Shown: piece after piece, positions 1-7,699 of the stretch
Layout of the letters: the number at the start of each line of letters is the position of its first letter
Numbering within the stretch: the stretch's first letter is position 1
Assembly (NCBI GenBank): GCA_029946075.1
Contig: JAQSDT010000679.1
Span: 1-21,446, forward strand
Length of the DNA stretch: 21,446 nt
Origin: a bacterium
GTDB taxonomy: Bacteria > Pseudomonadota > Alphaproteobacteria > Rhizobiales > Xanthobacteraceae
Reading direction: 5' to 3'
Notes under the pieces: generated by a model
The model's input: only the letters and a program-made list of their open reading frames with translations
Databases searched by the model: none
What the model was told of the DNA's origin: nothing
Position numbers and translations under genes: made by a program

Positions 1-655
1 CGCCGGTCTCGACGACACGGCCGCGATGAAGCAGGACGATGTCGCCGGCGAGCCGCCGCGCCTCACCGAGATCGTGCGTCGTCATGACGATCTTGATGTT
101 GCGCCGGCTGACCGCGCGGATGATGTCCTCGACCGCCTTGGTGGCGACGGGATCGAGGCTGGCGGTCGGCTCGTCTAGGAACAGCACCGCCGGATCCCGC
201 GCCAAGGCGCGTGCCAGCGCGAGACGCTGCTGCTCGCCGCCCGACATTCGTCGCGCGCCTCGCTCGGCGAGCCCCGAGAGTCCGACCAGTTCGAGCAACT
301 CGCCGGTGCGGCGCGCGTGCTCGGCGCGCGAAATTCCGGCGGCGTTCAGTGCAAAGCGGACGTTGGCGGCGGCGCTGCGGCGAAGCATGGCCGGCCGCTG
401 AAACACGATGGCGCGCTTGAGCGGCCGCACGTTTTCACGCCCGCCCCAGGTGACGCGGCCCTGCGTCGGCGACAGCAAGCCCATGGCGACACGCAGCAAC
501 GTCGTCTTGCCCGAGCCGTTGGGGCCGATCAGCACGGTCGGCGCGCCCGGCACCAGGGTCAGTGCGAGGTTGTCGAGGATCGTCACGTCGCCGGCCGTCA
601 CCGAAACGCCGTCGAACAGGATGGGCAATTCTTCCGCGGGCGCGCGCATGATCAT
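1..655 (-). CDS. tupC: Tungstate-type ABC transporter ATP-binding protein (TupC-like), C-terminus cut by window edge
   Basis: This is the ATPase subunit that would drive import of an oxyanion, most likely tungstate, through the permease encoded just upstream. About 218 residues are visible and the C-terminus lies beyond base 1. The sequence shows a Walker A motif (GPNGSGKTT, about residue 37), the ABC signature MSGGEQQRLALARALA, a Walker B with LFLDEPTASLDP, and the switch histidine in MTTHDLGEA. The ATG at 655-653 overlaps the permease stop as ATGA (652-655), which points to translational coupling. An alternative ATG lies at 649. The substrate is inferred from the TupB-like partner; ATPases of the molybdate and phosphate families look similar, so specificity cannot be read from this subunit alone. 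Confidence 0.9.
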   Translation of the reverse strand, partial: MIMRAPAEELPILFDGVSVTAGDVTILDNLALTLVPGAPTVLIGPNGSGKTTLLRVAMGLLSPTQGRVTWGGRENVRPLKRAIVFQRPAMLRRSAAANVRFALNAAGISRAEHARRTGELLELVGLSGLAERGARRMSGGEQQRLALARALARDPAVLFLDEPTASLDPVATKAVEDIIRAVSRRNIKIVMTTHDLGEARRLAGDIVLLHRGRVVETG

Positions 656-1344
656 CCCGCCATCCGCTCGCCGGCGCGGCGCGCGGTCCAGGCCAGCGCG
701 TTGACGGCGAAGACGATCGCGATCAGCACGATGCCGAGGCCGACCGCGAGCGGTAAATCGCCCTTCGACGTTTCCAGCGCGATCGCCGTCGTCATGGTGC
801 GGGTGAAGCCGTCGATATTGCCGCCGACGATGATGATGGCGCCGACTTCCGCCGCGGCGCGGCCGAAGCCGGCCAGCAGCGCCGTGACCAGGCTGAAACG
901 CGCGTCCCAGATCAGCGCGGCGACGCGGCCGAGCGGACCGACATTCATCGCGGTGAGTTCGTCGCGGTATTCGAGCCAAAGATCCTCGATGGTCTGCCGC
1001 GTCAGCGCGGCGATAATCGGCAACACCAGCACCGTCTGCGCGACGATCATCGCGCGCGGCGTAAACAACAGACCGAACGAACCGAGCGGGCCCGAGCGCG
1101 ACAGCAGGAGATAGACCGCAAGCCCGACCACGACCGGCGGCAGCCCCATCAGCGCGTTGAGCAGGACGATGACGCCCTGCCGGCCGCGGAACTGCGTCAG
1201 CGCGATCAGGGCGCCGAGGGGGATGCCGATCAGGGCCGCCAGCAGCACCGCCGACAGGCTCACGAGCAGCGACAGCCGCACGATCGCGAACAGCGTCGCG
1301 TCGCCGCTGAGCACGAGTTGAAGGGCGGACATGTCGGCAGGCAT
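652..1344 (-). CDS. tupB: Tungstate-type ABC transporter permease (TupB-like)
   Basis: This is an inner-membrane permease of about 230 residues with roughly five hydrophobic helices, the usual size for TupB. The cytoplasmic coupling (EAA-type) loop near the C-terminus, GRAAAEVGAIIIVGGNID followed by GFTRTMTTAIALE and KGDLPLA, closely matches the loop typical of TupB tungstate permeases. I chose the ATG at 1344 because the protein then begins a few residues before the first helix. An ATG at 1368 and one at 1332 are possible, and the open frame extends to a TTG at 1386. The gene is first in an operon with the overlapping ATPase gene and diverges from the regulator at 1435. The substrate-binding protein TupA is not in the window; it may lie past base 1 beyond the ATPase gene. 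Confidence 0.9.
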   Translation of the reverse strand: MPADMSALQLVLSGDATLFAIVRLSLLVSLSAVLLAALIGIPLGALIALTQFRGRQGVIVLLNALMGLPPVVVGLAVYLLLSRSGPLGSFGLLFTPRAMIVAQTVLVLPIIAALTRQTIEDLWLEYRDELTAMNVGPLGRVAALIWDARFSLVTALLAGFGRAAAEVGAIIIVGGNIDGFTRTMTTAIALETSKGDLPLAVGLGIVLIAIVFAVNALAWTARRAGERMAG

Positions 1345-1390
1345 CGGCGATTTCCGGTTCGCGCGCATCTTGCGCAGATGGTGCAATTGT

Positions 1391-1434
1391 GGTCAATTTT
1401 TGGAATATTTGCACTCATATGCATATTGGTGCCT
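1391..1434. promoter_or_regulatory. AT-rich divergent promoter with palindrome between tupB-like gene and its putative regulator
   Basis: This short AT-rich stretch in otherwise GC-rich DNA separates two divergent genes and must carry their promoters. It contains the perfect 10-base palindrome ATATGCATAT at 1417-1426, eight bases before the regulator's ATG. A looser inverted repeat (AATATTTGCA and TGCATATT) surrounds it. A palindrome here is a plausible operator for the adjacent regulator; that role is inferred. Confidence 0.5.
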
Positions 1435-2322
1435 ATGCCAGAGCTCCTGACGACAGACGAGGCGGCCGAGTATCTGCGGCTCTCCGAGCGCAAGCTTTAT
1501 GAACTGGTCGCGAACCGCGAGGTGCCCTGCAGCAAGGTGACCGGCCGCTGGCTGTTTCCGCGCACGGCGCTGGACCGCTGGGTGTCCGCCGGCCTGATCG
1601 CCCCGGCCGCGCTGGCGCAGGTGGCGGCACCGCCGATCGTCGGTGGCAGCCATGATCCGCTGCTGGAATGGGCATTGCGCGAAAGCCATTGCGGGTTGGC
1701 GAGCCTCCCCGAGGGGTCCGAGGAAGGCCTGCGGCGGCTGACGCGCGGCGAGGTGATGCTGGCTGCGATCCATCTGCATCGCCTCGAAGGCGACGACGAA
1801 ACCGCCAACCCCGAAGCGGTCGCCGATGCCGCCGGCTTGCATGACGCGGTCGTGCTTGGTTTTGCGCGGCGCGAGCAAGGCATCGTGGTCGCAGCCGGCA
1901 ATCCGCTTGGCTTGAGCGACATGGCATCGATCGCGACCGCGCAGGCGCGAATGGCGCAGCGCCCGGCCGGCGCCGGCGCGCAATTGCTGCTGCTTGCGCT
2001 GCTGGCACGCGCCGGCATCACGCCAGATCGGTTGAAGCTTGCGAAAGGCGCCTTCCCGACCGGCCCCGACATCGCACAGGCCGTGCAGGCCGGCCGTATC
2101 GATTGCGGGATCGCAACGCGAAGCGTGGCGCGCGCGGCCGGGCTCGATTTCCTGCCGCTTACCTGGGAGCGCTTCGACCTCGTGATGCGGCAGCGCGACT
2201 ATTTTCTGCCGGGACCGCAGGCGCTGTTCGACTTCGTCCGCCGGCCGGGCTTCCGCGACCGTGCCAATGAGCTCGGCGGTTATGACGTCAGCGATGCCGA
2301 GAGCGTGCGGCTGGTGAACTGA
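1435..2322 (+). CDS. DNA-binding regulator with C-terminal PBP-like ligand domain, probably oxyanion-responsive
   Basis: This is a 295-residue soluble regulator. Residues 1-50 are an excisionase/MerR-like winged helix domain of the HTH_17 type (LLTTDEAAEYLRLSERKLY, then GRWLFPRTALDRW). From about residue 75 to the end, the sequence resembles the PBP-like domain (PF12727 type) related to ModA/TupA binding proteins, with no signal peptide, so it would act as a cytoplasmic ligand sensor. The frame is open upstream to 1318, but the ATG at 1435 sits exactly at the start of the HTH domain and after the AT-rich promoter. It is divergent from the tungstate transporter. The likely role is controlling tup genes in response to tungstate or molybdate; the family and position support this, but nothing in the sequence proves the ligand. 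Confidence 0.82.
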   Translation: MPELLTTDEAAEYLRLSERKLYELVANREVPCSKVTGRWLFPRTALDRWVSAGLIAPAALAQVAAPPIVGGSHDPLLEWALRESHCGLASLPEGSEEGLRRLTRGEVMLAAIHLHRLEGDDETANPEAVADAAGLHDAVVLGFARREQGIVVAAGNPLGLSDMASIATAQARMAQRPAGAGAQLLLLALLARAGITPDRLKLAKGAFPTGPDIAQAVQAGRIDCGIATRSVARAAGLDFLPLTWERFDLVMRQRDYFLPGPQALFDFVRRPGFRDRANELGGYDVSDAESVRLVN

Positions 2323-2349
2323 GCCGGCGGCCGATGCCAGCAATCCCGA

Positions 2350-3390
2350 TCAGGCGCGTCGGGGAATGCGCAGGGTTTTATCCGGCGCGGAACGGCGGAA
2401 CTGCCCGCGATATTGGCCGGGCGTCAGGCGGATGCGCAGCTTGAATGCCTTCCGGAAGGCAGCGACGTCGCAATAGCCGCAGCGCGCGGCAATCTCCTCT
2501 GCAGAAAGCGCGCTGCTTTCGAGCAGCAGTTTGGCGCGCTCCAGCCTGAGGCTCTGCACGTATTGCACCGGCGTCTGCCGTAACACGATCCGGAACCTCC
2601 GCAACATCGTGCGCGGGCTTACCCGGCAATGCCGGGCCAGGGCAATCATGCTGACCGGGCGGTCCAGTCGCTGGTTGAGCCAGGTGCGGGCACGCACGAA
2701 CAACGCATCCGTGGACTGCGCGATCAAGGTCTCCGTGACATACGGCGTCTGACTCTGCCGCCCCATGTCGATCAGCAATATCCTGGCGCAGGCGCTGCGC
2801 AGCCTGGCACCGGCAAAATGCCGCACGAGCCACAGCGACAGATCGTAATAGGCCGCGACCCCTCCAGCCGAGATACAGTTGCCGTCGCGAACCATGGCAC
2901 TCTCGGCATTGATTCGAACGCCCGGAAAGAGGCGGGCGAACTCGGCGCCCAGCCACCAGCTCGTCGTCGCTTGCCGCCGGTCGAGCACGCCCGAAGCCGC
3001 GAGCAGGAATACACCGGAGCAGGTGCTCAGCACCGGTCGCCCCGCGGCGACGAAGCCTGCAATGCATCGCTGCTCCGCGACAAGGCCATCGACGAACCGT
3101 CCGATGTCCGGTGCATCCAGATGCGCGATGCCGGGAACGATGAGAGCGTCGAGACGCTCGGGACGGGCCGCGACGACCTGCACCGCAAAGCCGCTTGCCG
3201 TGACGCGCGTGCCGGCCTCGGGTGCAACGAATACGGTTTCGAACCGGATGCCCCGTTCGTCCGGCCGACGCTGCGCCAGACCGTCACATACCCTGAAGAC
3301 GTCGAGCGGGATCGCCAGTCCCGCTTCCTGGCACTTCTCGAAGACCAGAATGCCGATACGAACCGTCCGCACCGCCTGCCCGATCGCCAT
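2350..3390 (-). CDS. GlxA-family transcriptional regulator (DJ-1/PfpI domain plus AraC-type DNA-binding domain)
   Basis: This is a 346-residue cytoplasmic regulator of the usual GlxA length. Residues 8-190 form a DJ-1/PfpI (class I glutamine amidotransferase-like) domain with the nucleophile-elbow cysteine Cys124 in STCSGVFLLAASGVL, followed by ATTSWW. Residues 230-335 form an AraC/XylS DNA-binding domain with two helix-turn-helix units (about 246-266 and 294-316) and the terminal signature GYCDVAAFRKAFK...LTPGQYR. The ATG at 3390 fits the domain start. The gene diverges from the MAPEG gene at 3512 across a short region holding a strong inverted repeat, so it probably controls that gene, itself, or both. 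The effector is unknown; in this family the DJ-1 domain serves ligand sensing and is usually not catalytic. Confidence 0.92.
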   Translation of the reverse strand: MAIGQAVRTVRIGILVFEKCQEAGLAIPLDVFRVCDGLAQRRPDERGIRFETVFVAPEAGTRVTASGFAVQVVAARPERLDALIVPGIAHLDAPDIGRFVDGLVAEQRCIAGFVAAGRPVLSTCSGVFLLAASGVLDRRQATTSWWLGAEFARLFPGVRINAESAMVRDGNCISAGGVAAYYDLSLWLVRHFAGARLRSACARILLIDMGRQSQTPYVTETLIAQSTDALFVRARTWLNQRLDRPVSMIALARHCRVSPRTMLRRFRIVLRQTPVQYVQSLRLERAKLLLESSALSAEEIAARCGYCDVAAFRKAFKLRIRLTPGQYRGQFRRSAPDKTLRIPRRA

Positions 3391-3437
3391 TTCCGGTCAC
3401 CATGCCCCATCGCGGTTGTGGCTGATTTAAACATCAG

Positions 3438-3459
3438 ATTGTCCAAACAGACAATTGTC
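3438..3459. promoter_or_regulatory. Putative operator between GlxA-type regulator and MAPEG gene
   Basis: ATTGTC (3438-3443) is matched by GACAAT (3450-3455) across a six-base spacer. The second arm is itself part of the perfect palindrome GACAATTGTC (3450-3459). The result is three ATTGTC-type half sites in 22 bases, in the 121-base gap between two divergent genes. Binding by the adjacent AraC-type regulator is inferred. Confidence 0.5.
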
Positions 3460-3511
3460 GATCCGGCGTGACAGCGCAAGATCGGCCATCCACAGCAAAC
3501 GGACAAATCGA

Positions 3512-3940
3512 ATGAACACGCTACCCGCCTTGCCTGCCTTCGTCGCCGCCCTCACAGCTCTGCTGCTGAAGGCAACCTTGCTCAGCACCATCCAGGTGGT
3601 GGCGCGCACGCGTTCCAGGGAATTTACGACGCCCGAAGACGCCCGCCTGTTCGGCCTCGCCCCTGCGGTTCGGGAATCTTCGTTCGTGGTTCGATGCGGC
3701 AACGTCTGGCGAAACGACGTCGAGAACATTCCGTGGTTTCTCGCCGCGGCGCTCGCCTTCACCCTGCTCGGCGGCGACGCACGGAGTGCGGCCTGGCTGT
3801 TCGGCAGCTATGCGGCAATCCGGTTTCTGCACACGGCGGTCTACCTGCGCGGCCTGCAGCCATGGCGAGCCATTGCGTATCTGACCAGCCTGGCCGTGCT
3901 CTGGACGATCGTCATCAAGAGCCTGGCACTGATTGCGTGA
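3512..3940 (+). CDS. MAPEG-family integral membrane protein
   Basis: This 142-residue protein has about four hydrophobic helices, the standard size and layout of MAPEG proteins (membrane-associated eicosanoid and glutathione metabolism family). The loop RCGNVWRNDVENIPWFLAAA corresponds to the family signature R..RAH.ND.ENIP that follows the first helix, and the region ends with the expected YAAIRFLHTAVYLRG segment. Bacterial members are often glutathione S-transferases or peroxidases, but the substrate cannot be inferred here. I chose the ATG at 3512; the frame is open to 3455, where translation would run through the putative operator. It is divergent from a GlxA-type regulator and convergent, with a 10-base gap, with threonine ammonia-lyase. 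Confidence 0.85.
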   Translation: MNTLPALPAFVAALTALLLKATLLSTIQVVARTRSREFTTPEDARLFGLAPAVRESSFVVRCGNVWRNDVENIPWFLAAALAFTLLGGDARSAAWLFGSYAAIRFLHTAVYLRGLQPWRAIAYLTSLAVLWTIVIKSLALIA

Positions 3941-3950
3941 CGGCCGGCGC

Positions 3951-5189
3951 TTATCGCCGCCCCGCCAGCCACGCCGTGTAGCCGGCCTCGCCGAGCCGCT
4001 TCATCACCTCGTCCAGATGCGCACGGTCGCGGGTTTCGATCACGACTTCGAGCAGCGTGCCTTTCGCAGGCAAATCCGAGAATGTGCGCTGATGCGAAAC
4101 CTCGATGATGTTGGCGCCGGCTTCCGCAAGCAGTGCGGAGACCGCGGCCAGCTGCCCGGGCCGATCGACGATATCGATCGCGATCTGCGTCAGCCTGCCC
4201 TCGCGCGCGAGTTCGCGCGTGAGCACCGAGGCGATCAGCCGCGTGTCGATATTGCCGCCGGTCAGCACCAGCCCGACATTGCGGCCCGCAAAGCGCTCCG
4301 GCTCCGCCAGCACGGCGGCAAGCCCGGCCGCGCCGGCGCCCTCGACCACGGTCTTCTCGATCGCGATCAGCATCGCCAGCGCGCGCTCGATCTGGTCCTC
4401 GGTGACGAGAACGATGTCGTCGACGAGATCGCGGATGATTTCGGTGGTGATCTTGCCCGGCGATTTGACGGCGATGCCTTCGGCCAGCGTGTCGCCGCGC
4501 ATCGGCAAATGTTCGCGCTTGATCGCGTTGTACATCGAGGGATAGAGCTGCGCCTGCACGCCGACGATGCGCATATCGGGCCTGATCGCCTTCGCCGCGA
4601 CCGCGATGCCGGAAATCAGCCCGCCGCCGCCGATCGGAATCACCAGCGTGTCGAGCTCCGGCACGGCGGCCAGCATTTCCTGCGCGATGGTGCCCTGGCC
4701 GGCGATGATCAGGGGGTCGTCATAGGGATGGATCATGACCATGCCATTGGCGGCGCCATGCGCGCGCGCGAAATCGCCCGCCTCTTCCAGCGTCTTGCCG
4801 GTGACGATGGTCTCCGCGCCGTGACGCCTGGTGTTCTCGACCTTCACCATCGGCGTGCCGACCGGCATCACGATGGCGGCAGGAATGCCGAGGCGACTGG
4901 CGTGATAGGCGACGCCCTGCGCATGGTTGCCGGCCGACATCGCGATCACGCCGCGGCGGCGCTCGTCCGGCGACAGCGCCTTCAGCCGGTTGAGCGCGCC
5001 GCGCTCCTTGAAGGTGGAGGTGAACTGCAAATTCTCGAATTTGAGCCAGAGCCGGCAGCCGCAGATCTCGCTCAGCGTCCGGCTCGCATCGCACTTGGTG
5101 ACGAGGACTTCGCCGCGGATCGCTTCCGCAGCCGCGGCCACGTCCCCGGGCGTGACGGGAAGCAGGCGTGATTTTGAAGGTTTCGACAT
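3951..5189 (-). CDS. ilvA: Threonine ammonia-lyase (threonine dehydratase) with C-terminal ACT domain
   Basis: This 412-residue PLP enzyme converts L-threonine to 2-oxobutanoate and ammonia, the first committed step towards isoleucine or a catabolic step. The PLP lysine is Lys61 in TSTFKERGA. SAGNHAQGVA binds the substrate and cofactor, and the glycine loop IPIGGGGLISG holds the PLP phosphate. An ACT domain fills about residues 325-410 (ITQIAIDIVDRPGQLAAVSA-like segment, here beginning LTQIAIDIV). The single ACT domain and 412-residue length match the shorter IlvA/TdcB-like class, not the long two-ACT enzyme of E. coli. The ATG at 5189 is preceded by a GAGG ribosome-binding sequence lying inside a perfect hairpin. 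No ilv neighbours are visible, so a biosynthetic or catabolic role cannot be decided; the symbol is provisional. Confidence 0.93.
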   Translation of the reverse strand: MSKPSKSRLLPVTPGDVAAAAEAIRGEVLVTKCDASRTLSEICGCRLWLKFENLQFTSTFKERGALNRLKALSPDERRRGVIAMSAGNHAQGVAYHASRLGIPAAIVMPVGTPMVKVENTRRHGAETIVTGKTLEEAGDFARAHGAANGMVMIHPYDDPLIIAGQGTIAQEMLAAVPELDTLVIPIGGGGLISGIAVAAKAIRPDMRIVGVQAQLYPSMYNAIKREHLPMRGDTLAEGIAVKSPGKITTEIIRDLVDDIVLVTEDQIERALAMLIAIEKTVVEGAGAAGLAAVLAEPERFAGRNVGLVLTGGNIDTRLIASVLTRELAREGRLTQIAIDIVDRPGQLAAVSALLAEAGANIIEVSHQRTFSDLPAKGTLLEVVIETRDRAHLDEVMKRLGEAGYTAWLAGRR

Positions 5190-5195
5190 CTGGAC

Positions 5196-5212
5196 GGCCT
5201 CGTTACGAGGCC
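5196..5212 (-). promoter_or_regulatory. Hairpin covering the ribosome-binding site of threonine ammonia-lyase
   Basis: On the minus strand GGCCTCG-TAA-CGAGGCC forms a perfect seven-base-pair stem with a three-base loop. The descending arm contains GAGG (5201-5198), eight bases before the ATG at 5189, so the apparent Shine-Dalgarno sequence is paired in the stem. It also lies 60 bases after the stop of the upstream diguanylate cyclase gene, so a transcription-end role is possible, but no T-run follows. Confidence 0.5.
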
Positions 5213-5272
5213 ATCGTATAGACCGGTTTGGTTCGCCATGCCCGCCTAAATCGGCAGGATCGCCGGAGGTAT

Positions 5273-7222
5273 TCAGGCCGCCTTGTGCCTGTGCTTGCGG
5301 CCGGGCCGTCCGGCCGCGGTTTCTTTTTGCTCCATCTGCGCCAGTACCGCACCGAGTTCGGCTACGGCCCTGTCGGCCGATTGTTCATTGGCCTGCTGTA
5401 CCGGAAGATCGTTCGAACGCTCGATCCGGTTGCGGCCGTTCTGTTTGGCGCGGTACAGCGCCTCGTCGGCGGCTTTCAGTATATCCATCAGGTTGCCGCC
5501 GGCATCGGGGAAACCGGCGATACCGGCCGAGATCGTCACCCGCGGCAGCTGGCCGTCGGCATAACGGATGGTCAGCGCCTCGATTTTGGCGCGCAGTTCC
5601 TCGGCGCGCGTCGCCGCCTCGTCGATGTCGGCGCCGGGCAGCAGCACGACGAACTCCTCGCCGCCGAAGCGGCAGGGTACGGCATCATCGGCAAACATCG
5701 CGCTCAGGATTTCGCCGACATGCCGCAGCACGGTGTCGCCGGCGTCGTGGCCATGATTGTCGTTGAAGGTCTTGAAGTGATCGACGTCGATGGTCATGAC
5801 GCTGACCGGGTGCCGGTTGCGCTCGGCGCGCAGCAATTCGCGCCGAGCGGTCTCCAGCAGATAGCGGCGGTTGTTGAGACCTGTCAGCACGTCGCGCACC
5901 GACTGGTCGCGCAGGCCTTCGCGCAGCTTCATGTTGGCGATCGCGATCGACAGATGCTCGGCGCAGGCAAGGCCGAGCCGGGCCCGGTCGGCGAAACGCG
6001 CCTTGGCTTCCTCCGCCGTTTCCGAATGGTCGAGCGTGTATTCGAGATGCAGCAGGCCGACCGTCTCGCCATGCGCAAGGATCGGAATGCAGCAATAGTT
6101 TTCGTTGACGCCGGAATGAACGTGATCGCAGCGGAACTCGATCTCGCTGGTGCCGTGCACATAGGCGTGGCCGCGGCGCAGGCTCCAGCAGTCTTCCGGA
6201 TGCATGGTCGCCGCGGACGATTGGCCGTTCCATTCGGCCGCCACTTCCAGCACGTCGCGGGAATTCGCATAGACGAACAGGCCGCCCTTGCATTCCGGCA
6301 TCAGCCGTCCGAGTACCGAAGAGATCATGCCGTAGAGTTCCGGCTCGGATTTCGCCGACTGCAGCCATTCGCTCAGTTCGGACAGCGTTCGGGTGGCGGC
6401 GCTGAGGCGCTCGTTCTCGACCAGGCTCTTCTTGAACACGACCAGCGCTCTCGCCATCATCCCGAGTTCGTTGCTGCGGTCGGCATAGGGAATTTCGGTT
6501 TCGAGCTCGCCTTTCGCGATCAGCTCCATGCTGTGGGTGATGCGATGGATCGGCGCGGACACGTCGCGGACGACGAAGATCAGCGTGACGAGCCCGATCA
6601 GGATGCTGATGCCGTTCACGGCCCACAGCAGCACCGAATAGAACTGGCTGGAGGCGATGGCCTCGTCGATCGCCGCGTCGGCTTCCTGGTTCGCGAGCTT
6701 GATGCCGGAATTGATGGTCTCGACCACGGCGTGAAAATGTTCTTCGGTTTCGACGTTCACGATTTCGGAGTAGCGGACGCGGTCCCTGGCAAGTTCCGGA
6801 TCGGTAATCAGCGCCTGGTGCTTGCCATAGGCCTTCCACTTGCCGACGAACTGCTCGAAGATCAGCCTGAGCGGCGAATTGCCCTGCAGGCCCTGCCTGA
6901 ATTCCTCGATCTTCTCGTTGAGCGTGCCGAGCCGTTGATTGAACAGCGCCTCGACCTGCTCGCGCTGCTCGGGCGTGGCCGTCAGCGCAATCCGGTAGGA
7001 GGCCGAACGGACGCGGGCAAGACCGAGATTGATTTCGCCGAGTGCGCGCAGCTTTGGCAACCGGTCGCGGCCGACCGCCTCGATCGTGTTCTGCAGCGAC
7101 GTCATCCGCATCTTGGCCATGATCGACACGCCGCCCAGGATCAGGAGCAGCAGGAAGACAGAGGTAAGCAGCGAATTCTTGATGGAAACGCTGAGCGACT
7201 TCTGGGCCAGTTTGAACGTCAT
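5273..7222 (-). CDS. Membrane-bound diguanylate cyclase (helical sensor, HAMP, GAF, GGDEF)
   Basis: This 649-residue enzyme should make cyclic di-GMP from GTP at the inner membrane. Transmembrane helices lie at about residues 18-36 and 195-218 and flank a roughly 155-residue, mostly helical, four-helix-bundle-type periplasmic sensor. A HAMP linker follows (about 218-270). A GAF domain (about 280-432) carries clustered cysteines (311, 345, 365, 377, 378) around a CWSLRRG motif. The GGDEF domain spans about 440-605. The active site reads RFGGEEF (518-524), compatible with activity, but the RxxD inhibitory site expected nine to six residues before GGEEF reads ADDA, so product inhibition through that site is unlikely. 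A charged tail ends in GRKHRHKAA. I chose the ATG at 7222; the open frame extends to 7408 but the extra part is unlike protein. It is divergent from the protease operon. Confidence 0.92.
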   Translation of the reverse strand: MTFKLAQKSLSVSIKNSLLTSVFLLLLILGGVSIMAKMRMTSLQNTIEAVGRDRLPKLRALGEINLGLARVRSASYRIALTATPEQREQVEALFNQRLGTLNEKIEEFRQGLQGNSPLRLIFEQFVGKWKAYGKHQALITDPELARDRVRYSEIVNVETEEHFHAVVETINSGIKLANQEADAAIDEAIASSQFYSVLLWAVNGISILIGLVTLIFVVRDVSAPIHRITHSMELIAKGELETEIPYADRSNELGMMARALVVFKKSLVENERLSAATRTLSELSEWLQSAKSEPELYGMISSVLGRLMPECKGGLFVYANSRDVLEVAAEWNGQSSAATMHPEDCWSLRRGHAYVHGTSEIEFRCDHVHSGVNENYCCIPILAHGETVGLLHLEYTLDHSETAEEAKARFADRARLGLACAEHLSIAIANMKLREGLRDQSVRDVLTGLNNRRYLLETARRELLRAERNRHPVSVMTIDVDHFKTFNDNHGHDAGDTVLRHVGEILSAMFADDAVPCRFGGEEFVVLLPGADIDEAATRAEELRAKIEALTIRYADGQLPRVTISAGIAGFPDAGGNLMDILKAADEALYRAKQNGRNRIERSNDLPVQQANEQSADRAVAELGAVLAQMEQKETAAGRPGRKHRHKAA

Positions 7223-7699
7223 GATGCAAACGCCTTTGATCGGGCAAGGCGCGCATCGTGCGCGCGCAATAATCCCCTGCCCCAAAATTTCCCCATGCTG
7301 ACTAGAGTTCCCCCGCGCTTGCGAATTGGTTAAGTGATGCGGCAACGGGGTGGCGCGCGGGATTTGCGCAACACGGGTCCGGGCACCGCGCCGCAGCGAT
7401 TTTGGCAAGCAAAATCAGGAAGAAGCGACGGCCATGCGTTCCCGTCGAGCGGGCCAGAAACCAAGTTCCCTAACGCGTGCAAAGGTTAACGCGCCCATCG
7501 CAAGGCTGGTTAACGAGGCATGCGGGAGCGAGCGTTGGTCCCGCTTCCGCCGCCCGATCCGAAACGCACCGTCGGATTTCCGTTCTCTGGGCTTCGCCGC
7601 CGCCTCGATCAATCCGGATCGGGTGCGCCGGAACTCCGCCGGAACGGAGTTGCGAAGTGTCCGATGCCCGGTTAGGTTGTCACTATTTGGGATTTCAAT
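7223..7699. other. 477-base non-coding gap between divergent genes
   Basis: I see no convincing gene here; the short open frames have no coding character or family resemblance. It must carry the promoters of the diguanylate cyclase (minus) and the protease operon (plus). Visible elements are two direct copies of GGTTAACG (7484-7491 and 7508-7515, 24 bases apart start to start) and an inverted repeat with a promoter-like element at 7632-7678. Confidence 0.6.
7632..7692 (+). promoter_or_regulatory. Putative promoter, operator-like inverted repeat and RBS for the protease operon
   Basis: AACTCCG (7632-7638) and CGGAGTT (7645-7651) form an inverted repeat with a six-base spacer. Overlapping its right arm is TTGCGA (7650-7655), followed after 17 bases by TAGGTT (7673-7678), a moderate sigma-70-like pair. 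A weak GGGA ribosome-binding sequence lies at 7689-7692, seven bases before the ATG. This is tentative: the -10 match is modest. Confidence 0.35.

Noticed and set aside
3933..5171. 412-residue plus-strand frame
   Set aside because: It mirrors threonine ammonia-lyase and has no recognisable motif.
5228..7333. 701-residue open frame on the plus strand
   Set aside because: It is antisense to the diguanylate cyclase, whose domains are clear. The frame has the Asp/Arg/His-rich composition typical of shadow frames in GC-rich DNA.
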